Made by a program: the position numbers and the translations under genes. Below the pieces are notes generated by a model, which had not been told where the DNA came from, ran no database searches, and was given only the letters and a program-made list of their open reading frames with translations. From Hyphomicrobiales bacterium (GTDB lineage: Bacteria; Pseudomonadota; Alphaproteobacteria; Rhizobiales; JAJFHC01): 31,952 nucleotides of DNA. Shown piece by piece: positions 23,933-30,688 of the stretch (position 1 is the first letter of the stretch; every line of letters begins with the position of its first letter). The stretch is taken from assembly GCA_021775835.1 (NCBI GenBank), contig JAJFHC010000185.1, forward strand, positions 1-31,952, in the 5' to 3' direction.

Positions 23933-24588
23933 AGACCGCCCACCTGACCGTGCCGGTTGAACGCAAGGACCTTGAAGCACTGGAAATTGGTTCGATCGTT
24001 TACCTCAACGGGACAATCTATACCGGACGGGAAGGCCTGTATCGACGCATCGTGGACGACAACGTGCCACCGCCTGTTGACATAAGGGCCCTGTCGAATG
24101 TGAATTTTCACTGCTCTCCCGCGGCTGCCGTCGATGCGGACGGGTCATACCGCGTCGGTGCCGTTACCGCGACGGCCAGTTTTCGTTTCGCCAAATGGCT
24201 TGAACGGTGGTTCGAACTCGCAGGAACGAACATCATTATCGGCAAGGGCGGCATGAGCGAGGATATCTATCGCCGGCACTTCGTGCCCAACAATGCGATC
24301 TATCTCACGACTGTGGGTTATGGCACCGGCGCCCTTCTGGGCCGTGGCATTAAATCCGTTCGCGACGTTCACTGGCTTGAAGAGTTAGGCATCGCCCAGG
24401 CCATGTGGGTGCTTGAAGTGGAGAACTTCGGACCGTTCCTGGTTGAAAGCGATTTGCAGGGAAACTCTCTATTCGAACGGGAAAACAGTAGAATAAACAA
24501 AGGTATCGATCGCCTTTACGAAGGTCTGAAGAAGCCGGCCCTCAGTCGTTACGGTGAAACTGACGATCGCCACGACGAACTGATTTGA
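23929..24588 (+). CDS. class I Fe-S hydratase beta subunit (fumarase/tartrate dehydratase-like)
   Basis: 219 residues from the ATG at 23929, overlapping the alpha stop as ATGA with GGAGG upstream. It matches the TtdB/fumarase C-terminal domain: EIGSIVYLNGTIYTGREGLY, NVNFHCSPAA, and NIIIGKGGMSEDIY with the conserved K-G-G. The family signature T-x-R-D-x-x-H reads T-G-R-E-G-L-Y here, so both the Asp and the His are changed. Together with the alpha subunit it completes the active site of a heteromeric Fe-S hydratase. It is the last gene of the six-gene operon; the next gene converges only 16 bases away and no terminator is visible. The altered signature makes a substrate other than fumarate or L-tartrate plausible. 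Confidence 0.88.
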   Translation: MKTAHLTVPVERKDLEALEIGSIVYLNGTIYTGREGLYRRIVDDNVPPPVDIRALSNVNFHCSPAAAVDADGSYRVGAVTATASFRFAKWLERWFELAGTNIIIGKGGMSEDIYRRHFVPNNAIYLTTVGYGTGALLGRGIKSVRDVHWLEELGIAQAMWVLEVENFGPFLVESDLQGNSLFERENSRINKGIDRLYEGLKKPALSRYGETDDRHDELI

Positions 24589-24604
24589 CGTTATTCAGAT
24601 AAGG

Positions 24605-24811
24605 TCAGTTGCAACAGGTGCTCCCGTCCTGAATGGGCGGGCAGGGCATAGTGCCGTAAGAACAGAAAACACAACAGTCACCTTTCTTGGGTCTGAGCAG
24701 AGCGCCACAGCCCCTGCAGTCGTAAAAAAACTGACAGGCGTTTGTCGGCATTTCCTCGGTTCGGCGGTGCCCGCACTCCGGACATGTGAGCGTAGACTGG
24801 AGTTCGGTCAC
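24605..24811 (-). CDS. GDCCVxC-type cysteine-rich small protein
   Basis: 68 residues from a GTG that overlaps the MerF stop as GTGA. It carries a zinc-ribbon-like pair set (CPECGH and CRGCG), then KKGDCCVFCSYGTMPCPP and a CC next to the C-terminus, with 11 cysteines in all. GDCCVxC proteins are a small family that occurs as Cys or selenocysteine forms and is often found beside mercury-transport-type genes; every position here is a normal Cys codon. The vicinal cysteines suggest binding of a soft metal such as Hg or handling of a thiol-reactive compound. It is translationally coupled to merF and is the last gene of a TetR-cupin-MerF run. Confidence 0.82.
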   Translation of the reverse strand: MTELQSTLTCPECGHRRTEEMPTNACQFFYDCRGCGALLRPKKGDCCVFCSYGTMPCPPIQDGSTCCN

Positions 24812-25011
24812 CGTCTTAGATGCCTGAACAACGCATACACGGTCAAACCTGCGAACAGCACAAGAAGCGGAATTGCAACGTAGTCGACAAATCCGATGAC
24901 ACCGGCTAATCCGATTGCGGTCAGCAAAATCACGAGAAGTGGCGTAAAGCAGCATAGCGCGGCGATCACCGTTCCGGTAATCCCGATCTTGAAAAGCTTG
25001 TTATCTTTCAT
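24808..25011 (-). CDS. merF: MerF-like mercuric ion transport protein, short form
   Basis: 67 residues from the ATG at 25011, where MerF similarity begins (MKDNKLFKIGITGTVIAALC, CFTPLLVILL). Two membrane helices are separated by GFVDYV, as in MerF, which carries Hg(II) across the inner membrane. The vicinal pair C20-C21 in the first helix is present. The known MerF has a second pair near its C-terminus (CC in the soluble tail), but this protein ends at LFRHLRR without it. The frame is open upstream to ATGs at 25020 and 25062, and the longest form would add a short hydrophobic leader. The coupled cysteine-rich protein may supply the missing thiols. Confidence 0.82.
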   Translation of the reverse strand: MKDNKLFKIGITGTVIAALCCFTPLLVILLTAIGLAGVIGFVDYVAIPLLVLFAGLTVYALFRHLRR

Positions 25012-25077
25012 CGTCGCCATATCAATCAGTCCAAACAGGCCCGCCAGAATAAGTAAGTGCATTTAACCGGTGTGGAA

Positions 25078-25380
25078 TCAGCGTAAAAACTCTACTTCGA
25101 GAAACGCGCATTCGAAGTCGTTTGCGTTGATGACATCGTGCTCCACGCCAACTTCACGAAAATAGGGGACACCGGTTTTGAGTTCCGCAAGAGTGTGCAC
25201 ATCCCCAGCTGTCACAATCTCCAGTTGCCCGTCAAACAACGGAATGATGACGTAATCATATTCGTGGCGATGCCATCCAGTATTGTCGCCGGGCTGAAAG
25301 CGCCATTCCGTGACTCGTGTCCTGTCGTTGTCGATAAAGATAGTGGGTTTTGAGGACCCCGGTGTGTTTTCACTGCACAT
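25078..25380 (-). CDS. small cupin-domain protein
   Basis: 100 residues from the ATG at 25380, with CGGGAA about 6 bases before it. A TTG at 25434 overlapping the TetR stop as TTGA is an alternative start adding 18 residues. RFQPGDNTGWHRHEYDYVII is the first cupin motif (G-x(4)-H-x-H-x-x-E-like), and PYFREVGVEHDVINANDFEC the second, giving a small beta-barrel that can hold a metal through its histidines. Single-domain cupins range from isomerases to thiol dioxygenases and sensors, so no reaction can be assigned. It is encoded between a TetR regulator and merF on one likely transcript. Confidence 0.82.
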   Translation of the reverse strand: MCSENTPGSSKPTIFIDNDRTRVTEWRFQPGDNTGWHRHEYDYVIIPLFDGQLEIVTAGDVHTLAELKTGVPYFREVGVEHDVINANDFECAFLEVEFLR

Positions 25381-25430
25381 GATGTGTTCCCGGTTTTGAT
25401 GTATGCGCTCAGCGCGGATGATATGGGTTG

Positions 25431-26000
25431 TCAATTACTCGCGAGCTGTTGCAGCAGGCCGAGTGCTCCTTTTGTGGCCCGATTGACATGCTTCGGATCA
25501 TTGTAAATCAGGCTCAAGACATATCCGCCCTGCACCGTAGCCACAAGGGTTGCTGCAAGTGTCTTGGGTTTCACGCCCTTGGCCAAACTGCCGTCGCGGA
25601 CCGCCTCCTTGAGCGCCCGGGCAATCTGTTTCTCCACATGCGCCATGTAGTCGTTGACGGGCTGCCGTATTTCTTCCTCGGAGAGTATCGGTTCATTGGC
25701 CAGACGGCCGAGACGGCTTCCTTTTGTGCCCGGTCTTTTTTTACCCAGAAATGCCTGGACGCGTTCCAGTGGTGGTAGTTTAGGGTCAAACAACTCATCG
25801 AACTCTGACTTCAGTTCCTCGGACACTTCCCGGAGGGCATGGGTTGCAAGATCCTGTTTTCCGGAAAAATGATGATAAAGACTGCCTTGTCCGGCGCCAC
25901 TTTCATCAAGAATTCTGCGCGGACTCATGGCTTCATAACCATGATCCCAAAGGAGTGATTTTGTTGCAGAGAGTAGGGCGTCCTTGTGTGATGCCGCCAT
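25431..26000 (-). CDS. TetR family transcriptional regulator
   Basis: 189 residues. The N-terminal helix-turn-helix (about residues 8-55: LLSATKSLLWDHGYEAMSPR, ILDESGAGQGSLYHHFSGK) is the TetR/AcrR DNA-binding domain, and the remaining helices form a ligand domain like that of the LmrA/YxaF group. GGGGAC lies 8 bases before the ATG. It heads the cupin-merF-GDCCVxC run, so it probably represses its own operon. An inverted repeat TGCGGAA-N12-TTCCGCA lies 52-77 bases upstream, in the gap shared with the divergent acetyltransferase gene. The ligand is unknown. A TetR protein in place of MerR next to MerF is unusual. Confidence 0.87.
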   Translation of the reverse strand: MAASHKDALLSATKSLLWDHGYEAMSPRRILDESGAGQGSLYHHFSGKQDLATHALREVSEELKSEFDELFDPKLPPLERVQAFLGKKRPGTKGSRLGRLANEPILSEEEIRQPVNDYMAHVEKQIARALKEAVRDGSLAKGVKPKTLAATLVATVQGGYVLSLIYNDPKHVNRATKGALGLLQQLASN

Positions 26001-26051
26001 GTGATGTTGTCCCCAATAAAACCTACACGTGATTACAATAGGACAGGGCCG

Positions 26052-26077
26052 TGCGGAAAAAAACTGTTTGTTCCGCA
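26052..26077. promoter_or_regulatory. inverted repeat upstream of the TetR gene
   Basis: TGCGGAA (26052-26058) and TTCCGCA (26071-26077) are perfect 7-base inverted arms around a 12-base spacer. They lie in the 221-base divergent gap between the TetR gene and the GNAT gene. Position and symmetry fit a TetR operator, but a transcript hairpin is also possible. The rest of the gap is AT-rich with no gene. Confidence 0.4.
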
Positions 26078-26221
26078 GTGTCTGTCTGTGGCCGTCGATA
26101 TTGTTCTTTGCTGCGAGCGAACTTTCAAATTAGAATCTCAATTTGCTTGGAACTTTGTTCAAACACCAACAGTACTCTCTTAAACCCGTCGCGCCGTACA
26201 CTTCCATGAAGCGGGATCCAG

Positions 26222-26704
26222 ATGTCAACACAGTTTTATACATTACGAGATGGTGTGCCGAAGGACGGCGAACAGATCCGCGACGTCCATCGCCGATCCA
26301 TTTTGACATTGGGATTGTCGGGATACTCTCCAGAGGAAGTGGAAAGTTGGGCCGCCGGACTCAGGCCTGCACGGTACGGCCACGCAATGACAAAACTTGG
26401 AGAAGTTTTCATTCTGGCCGAAACGGAGAATGAGGATCTGGCAGGATTCAGTTCGTATCGTGATGACGAAGTGCTGTCGCTCTATGTAGCGCCTGAATGG
26501 GCAAGGCAGGGGATTGGTACTGCGCTGTTGACGGCTGCAGAAGAGCGTATACTTGAGGCCGGATTCAAACATTCCCGGATTGCTGCAAGCCTTTCAGGGC
26601 AAGCGTTTTACGAACGTCAAGGTTATCAAGTGACGTCGAGTGGCAAGTGGAAGACGAGGGGCGGTGTGTCCGTTACCCGATTGGACATGTCGAAGGGTTT
26701 TTGA
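26222..26704 (+). CDS. GNAT family N-acetyltransferase
   Basis: 160 residues from the ATG at 26222. QIRDVHRRSILTLGLSGYSPEEVESWA is the helix pair typical of the PhnO/YafP-like GNAT branch. VLSLYVAPEWARQGIGTALL is motif A with the acetyl-CoA loop R-Q-G-I-G-T, and AFYERQGYQVTS is the motif B tail. It is expected to transfer acetyl from acetyl-CoA to a small amine. It is divergent from the TetR gene and about 65 bases ahead of a SufR-like regulator on the same strand. No substrate is indicated. Confidence 0.85.
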   Translation: MSTQFYTLRDGVPKDGEQIRDVHRRSILTLGLSGYSPEEVESWAAGLRPARYGHAMTKLGEVFILAETENEDLAGFSSYRDDEVLSLYVAPEWARQGIGTALLTAAEERILEAGFKHSRIAASLSGQAFYERQGYQVTSSGKWKTRGGVSVTRLDMSKGF

Positions 26705-26724
26705 AGCACCGGGTTTAGACAAGC

Positions 26725-26734
26725 AAAAGCTTTT
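26725..26734. promoter_or_regulatory. AAAAGCTTTT palindrome before the SufR-like gene
   Basis: A perfect 10-base palindrome lies 33 bases before the ATG at 26768, in an AT-rich stretch that has no Shine-Dalgarno sequence. It could be part of an operator or promoter for the regulator. At this length chance occurrence cannot be excluded. Confidence 0.25.
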
Positions 26735-26767
26735 CAAAATCAGTATTTCGGTTTATAGCCTATTAGC

Positions 26768-27424
26768 ATGACCGATCGTACGACAGACCGAATTCTTTAT
26801 AATCTTAAGTCCCGCGGCGCGCAGAACGCCGCAGGGCTGGCCGCACAGTTGGACGTTACTCCGGTGGCTATCCGGCAGCATCTTGAGCGATTGCTTGACG
26901 ATGGTCTGGTGATTCACGAGGACAGGCGTGAATCGGTTGGGCGACCGAAACGGTTCTGGCGTTTGACGGAGGCGGGTCACTCCCGGTTTCCTGATCGTCA
27001 TTCTGACCTGACTGTGGAATTGCTGGAGTCGATCGGTGACATGTTTGGCGAGGAGGGGCTCGAAAAGGTAATCCAACGCCGGGAACGCCAGATGCTGGTA
27101 TCCTATGCCGGCGTTGTCGATGCCGAACATTCTCTCGAAGATCGCCTGATCAAACTGATGGAACGACGGTGCGAGGAAGGCTACATGGCTGAACTTGAAA
27201 ATGACGGCGACGGTGGATTCGTCTTTATTGAAAACCACTGTCCCATATGCGCCGCCGCCTCGATCTGTCAGGGTCTCTGCCGTTCAGAGCTCGAAATATT
27301 CCAGAAGCTGTTCAAAGGTACCGCTCATTGGGAGCGAACAGAACATGTTCTGAATGGTGCCAGACGATGTGCGTACTCCGTTAAGCCCGTCGCCGGGAAT
27401 CACGAGAGCAGCAAACGGCCATAA
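26768..27424 (+). CDS. SufR-like transcriptional regulator with Cys-rich Fe-S motif
   Basis: 218 residues. The N-terminal winged helix (about 8-70: RILYNLKSRGAQNAAGLAAQ, VTPVAIRQHLERLLDDGLV, GRPKRFWRLTEAG) is of the DeoR/ArsR-like type found in SufR. The C-terminal domain has ENHCPICAAASICQGLCRSE (C158, C161, C167, C171) and C201 in ARRCAYSV, the cysteine pattern that holds a Fe-S cluster in SufR, the repressor of suf genes. The loss of the cluster would signal iron or oxidative stress. There is no suf operon in the window, so the targets are elsewhere or the protein has another role. The 3' end overlaps the converging maleate-isomerase-like gene by 25 bases. Confidence 0.85.
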   Translation: MTDRTTDRILYNLKSRGAQNAAGLAAQLDVTPVAIRQHLERLLDDGLVIHEDRRESVGRPKRFWRLTEAGHSRFPDRHSDLTVELLESIGDMFGEEGLEKVIQRRERQMLVSYAGVVDAEHSLEDRLIKLMERRCEEGYMAELENDGDGGFVFIENHCPICAAASICQGLCRSELEIFQKLFKGTAHWERTEHVLNGARRCAYSVKPVAGNHESSKRP

Positions 27425-28176
27425 CCTTCGAGTGGTTTCTCGTAGCCACATGACCTGAGAGCATCCCAAATCATGGATGCATTTGAGCACAATGTCGGCT
27501 TGCCTGTTTCCTGCTCGATGGCGCCGACCGCTTCGGCGGATCGAATGCCCGTACATGAAACGAAAATCCCGTCAGCTTCGGGGTGTGCGGCTTCGACGGC
27601 GGCCCGTCGGATCGTATCGGGCGAAAGCCGTGCCATGTCCTTGTCATTTTCCAGTCCGAACCCGTAAAGGTTCAGCACTTCCACACCTTGAGCTTCAAAG
27701 TATGTACGCATCTCCTGGTTAACTGAATCGATATAGGGCGTAACCATGGTTATCCGGCTGATATCAAGTTTCTTGAGGGCATTGACCGCTGCCGTTACCG
27801 GTGTAACCACTTTGGCACCCGGGCGAACTGACTGTATGAGCCGGGTCACTTCGTCGGGCCCGATTGCCACGGTTCCCGATGTACAGCTGTACGTGATGAC
27901 ATCGAGGGGCACGTCGTTGAGAATTAGTTTTGTCGCGTCGGCCAGTTGAGGTCCCATCTTGCGGAGGTTTTCCACCGTGCACGGATTGGTGAGTTTCACC
28001 CGTCCAGTATAGAATGCGACTTCATCGGGCAACATTCGGTGATAGTCGCGCTCCGTGATTTCATCAGAACTGAGAGCGATCAGGCCAATGCGATACTTCG
28101 CAAAGGTCTCGTCTGGTTGATAATCGAAATCCACGATCTTTGTCGGCATCGACGGCAGGGGGGTGGCAATGTTCAT
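27400..28176 (-). CDS. maleate cis-trans isomerase / Asp-Glu racemase family protein
   Basis: 258 residues; GGAGAG precedes the ATG. The fold is the two-domain Asp/Glu racemase type with one catalytic cysteine in each half: C98 in VITYSCTSGTVAIG and C208 in GIFVSCTGIRS. VVTPVTAAVNALKKLDISRI, TMVTPYIDSVNQEM and LYGFGLENDKDMARLSPDTI are typical of maleate isomerase, arylmalonate decarboxylase and the ectoine-utilisation protein EutA. Both cysteines are present, which favours an isomerase or racemase rather than the one-cysteine decarboxylase. Maleate isomerase would give fumarate. None of the usual ectoine genes are visible. The neighbouring exporter starts about 990 bases upstream on the same strand and ends 107 bases before this gene, so co-transcription is possible. 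Confidence 0.85.
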   Translation of the reverse strand: MNIATPLPSMPTKIVDFDYQPDETFAKYRIGLIALSSDEITERDYHRMLPDEVAFYTGRVKLTNPCTVENLRKMGPQLADATKLILNDVPLDVITYSCTSGTVAIGPDEVTRLIQSVRPGAKVVTPVTAAVNALKKLDISRITMVTPYIDSVNQEMRTYFEAQGVEVLNLYGFGLENDKDMARLSPDTIRRAAVEAAHPEADGIFVSCTGIRSAEAVGAIEQETGKPTLCSNASMIWDALRSCGYEKPLEGYGRLLLS

Positions 28177-28283
28177 GACGCTCTCCTCGTTTCTGCGAAC
28201 CGGTCATCATCGCTGTTGAAAGCGAGCCGACCGTGCTTCACACCAAAGTATACCGAAAAATACGTTGAGTGATAGTTTGTGAA

Positions 28284-29168
28284 TTATGCCGGGTCAGGCG
28301 ATGCTTTGGCTGTAGGTTTTGCCGGACGTTGAGCAAATATCAATGTCGTTACGCCCGCAAGGATGAGAACACCGCCAATAATCTTGGGCGTGGTCAGTTC
28401 CTCTTGGAGAAACAGCACGCTTTCGATCACGACGGCTACGGGCAGAAGCAAAAGGAACGGTGCCACATTGTTGACCGGCAGGCGCCCCAGGAGGTCGTAC
28501 CAGATCGCATAGGCGATAGCTGTCATGACCAGGCCCATATAGACAACCGCGATCCAGACACTCCAGCCGGCCGACGCAATTGCCTCCCATTGGCCATCCT
28601 CAAACAAATAGCTCGCCACAAACAGTTGCGGCGTGGCACATATCGCTACTCCGGATATCATGACGAAGCCGCCAATTTCACCTATCGAGCGAACCATGAC
28701 CTGGCCAATTGCCCAGGTGAACGCGCCGCCAAGGACCATCAGAACGTAAAGTGTCTGTCCTTCCAGTTTAGGTTCCCCGGAAAGCACGCCCACGCCGACA
28801 AAGGCGATCAGCATTCCAGCGACCATCAGCAGTGTCAGGCGTTCTCGCAGAAAGATTGCGGCAGTAAGCGCTGCAAAAGGGACTTCAGTCTGGACGATGA
28901 GGCCAGCGGTTGATGCGTCAAGATGTTTGAGTCCAGAGAAGGTCAGGGAGTATTGAATTGAGCCTGATATCAGGGCAACCAGGAACAATTTTCCCCATAG
29001 ATGATTAGGAGGCCTGAAGAACCAGACCAGCACCAGGGCGGTCAACGAAAACCGAAGCGCCATCAGCAGCACAGGTGGAAAATCCACAATGGCGACCTTG
29101 GCAAGCACGAAGCCTGTTCCCCACAATATAGGCACGCTTGTCGCTTTGAGAAAATCAAGAAGAGTCAT
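28284..29168 (-). CDS. EamA/DMT-family membrane transporter
   Basis: 294 residues from the ATG at 29168 (MTLLDFLKATSVPILWGTGF); ten codons further upstream are open but not hydrophobic. About ten membrane helices form two EamA repeats. The first contains ALRFSLTALVLVWFFRPP, and the second begins near ALGGAFTWAIGQVMVRSIGE and ends in VLILAGVTTLIFAQRP, where EamA proteins carry a G-x-x-L-I-x-x-G pattern. The family exports amino acids, nucleosides or other metabolites at the inner membrane. It is divergent from a DadA-like oxidoreductase across a 220-base gap, and an amino-acid or amine substrate is plausible but unproven. Confidence 0.87.
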   Translation of the reverse strand: MTLLDFLKATSVPILWGTGFVLAKVAIVDFPPVLLMALRFSLTALVLVWFFRPPNHLWGKLFLVALISGSIQYSLTFSGLKHLDASTAGLIVQTEVPFAALTAAIFLRERLTLLMVAGMLIAFVGVGVLSGEPKLEGQTLYVLMVLGGAFTWAIGQVMVRSIGEIGGFVMISGVAICATPQLFVASYLFEDGQWEAIASAGWSVWIAVVYMGLVMTAIAYAIWYDLLGRLPVNNVAPFLLLLPVAVVIESVLFLQEELTTPKIIGGVLILAGVTTLIFAQRPAKPTAKASPDPA

Positions 29169-29388
29169 GAGATCGATCCGCTCGTGTGGGCGGCACAATC
29201 ATCGAACCTTCGATGCCGAACCAGGGTTCCCCGCTGCCTGTCGTCGATTACGGCTCATTTTGACAAACCTGTCCATAAATTAAATTTGACAGCACGTGCA
29301 CGCTTGGCGACAACCGGGCTTGCCTTGATTGTTCACAAGACAGCGAAGTTTAGAGCCGGTCCATTTTCCGATCCCACAGGAGCACGAA

Positions 29389-30633
29389 GTGAGTAGACAT
29401 CAGGTGATTGTCATCGGTGCTGGAATTGTCGGAATTTGCGCGGCTCTTGCTGCTCAAAGGCGCGGATTGAAAGTGTGCGTCGTAGACCGTTTGCCGCCGG
29501 GAGAAGCGTGTTCATTCGGTAATGCCGGTGTCCTGGCTGCGTGGGGCTGCGTCCCCATGCCGACACCTGAAACGCTTCTGGAAACGCCAAAGTGGCTTTT
29601 CAATACAAACGGGCCGTTGACAATCAGGTGGCGATATCTGCCCAAGTTTATACCGTGGCTCGCGAAATTTGCATTGTCTGCCAGACCGGCCCAGATAAAC
29701 CGGGCGGCAGACATCATGTTTGCTCTAAACAATTCGACAGTCGAACATTATCAACGTCTGGCAAAAGAAGCAGGCGTCCCCGAACTGATCGTAGAGAGCA
29801 ATTACCTGCACGTCTTTCGGTCTGAGCAGGAAATCGACCTCAACAATCGGGGCTACAGCATGCGTCGCGATCGCGGTGCTCAGATCACCGTGTTGAAGCA
29901 TGGTGAAATCAGGGAGGTCGAACCCGACCTCTCGACCGACTACAAAGCAGCTTTGCTGATCGGGCCCCAGGGCCACACCGTCAACCCCAATCGGTTGGTG
30001 ACGTCTCTGGCATCCCTGTTTCAGCAGGGTGGCGGCCAGATACTGCAGGCCGATGTTCGTAAACTCGTTGCGCGTGCCGATGACGCCGTTGATGTTATCA
30101 CTGAGTCAGAAGCATTGGTCGCCGACAAGGTCGTGGTCGCGGCCGGCGCCTGGTCACATCGATTGCTGGATCCGTTGGGAGTGCGCATACCTCTTGAAGC
30201 AGAGCGGGGATACCACGTGCGGTTTGCAAACTCAGGTGTGACGTTGAGCAATACAATTCTTGAATCGGAAAACTATGTCGTTGCGAATGCGATGGAAGAC
30301 GGTCTTCGGCTGGCCGGTACTGTTGAATTTGCCGGCCTGGATACCCCGCCCGATTGGTCGCGCGCGGAAATGTTGAAACCGGTCGCCAGAGCAATGTTCC
30401 CGGATGCCGATCTTTCGTCGCCGGAAATGTGGCAAGGTCCTAGACCGGCGCTGCCCGACGATCTGCCGGTAATTGGTCCAATTGACGGGGCACCGAACGT
30501 CATCGCTGCGTTTGGTCATGGCCATCTTGGCCTCACTGGCGCTCCGGGAACTGCCGAGATTGTGTCGGGGTTTCTCGCAGGTGAAACGCCCAATGTGGAC
30601 CTGGGCGCGGCCAGTCCGGGGCGTTTTATGTAG
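29389..30633 (+). CDS. DadA-like FAD-dependent amino acid oxidoreductase
   Basis: 414 residues from a GTG at 29389 with CAGGAG 8 bases upstream; the open frame begins earlier but similarity starts here. VIVIGAGIVGICAALAAQRRG binds the ADP part of FAD, and CSFGNAGVLAAWGCVPMPTP is the substrate-domain entry typical of D-amino acid dehydrogenase DadA. GPQGHTVNPNRLVTSLASLF, VVAAGAWSHRLLDPLGVRIP and the C-terminal AAFGHGHLGLTGAPGTAEIV complete the family pattern. It should oxidise a D-amino acid or related amine to the imine and pass electrons to the respiratory chain or oxygen. It precedes a class III PLP enzyme by 55 bases, likely a shared transcript. Confidence 0.88.
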   Translation: MSRHQVIVIGAGIVGICAALAAQRRGLKVCVVDRLPPGEACSFGNAGVLAAWGCVPMPTPETLLETPKWLFNTNGPLTIRWRYLPKFIPWLAKFALSARPAQINRAADIMFALNNSTVEHYQRLAKEAGVPELIVESNYLHVFRSEQEIDLNNRGYSMRRDRGAQITVLKHGEIREVEPDLSTDYKAALLIGPQGHTVNPNRLVTSLASLFQQGGGQILQADVRKLVARADDAVDVITESEALVADKVVVAAGAWSHRLLDPLGVRIPLEAERGYHVRFANSGVTLSNTILESENYVVANAMEDGLRLAGTVEFAGLDTPPDWSRAEMLKPVARAMFPDADLSSPEMWQGPRPALPDDLPVIGPIDGAPNVIAAFGHGHLGLTGAPGTAEIVSGFLAGETPNVDLGAASPGRFM

Positions 30634-30688
30634 CTGGTGTTCAAGTGTTTCTCAAATGGTCTGACCAGGAGTAATGTAGGCGTTCATC

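Noticed and set aside
22910..23980. 356-codon open frame on the minus strand
   Set aside because: It lies fully opposite the hydratase alpha gene, whose three cluster cysteines and GVGIGG motif are clear; the antisense translation has no recognisable features.
25428..25778. cysteine-containing plus-strand frame opposite the TetR gene
   Set aside because: No homology pattern or ribosome site; the TetR helix-turn-helix on the other strand is clear.
28911..28922. TTGATGCGTCAA resembling an FNR-type site
   Set aside because: The spacing between half-sites is too short for the FNR consensus and it lies inside the EamA coding region.
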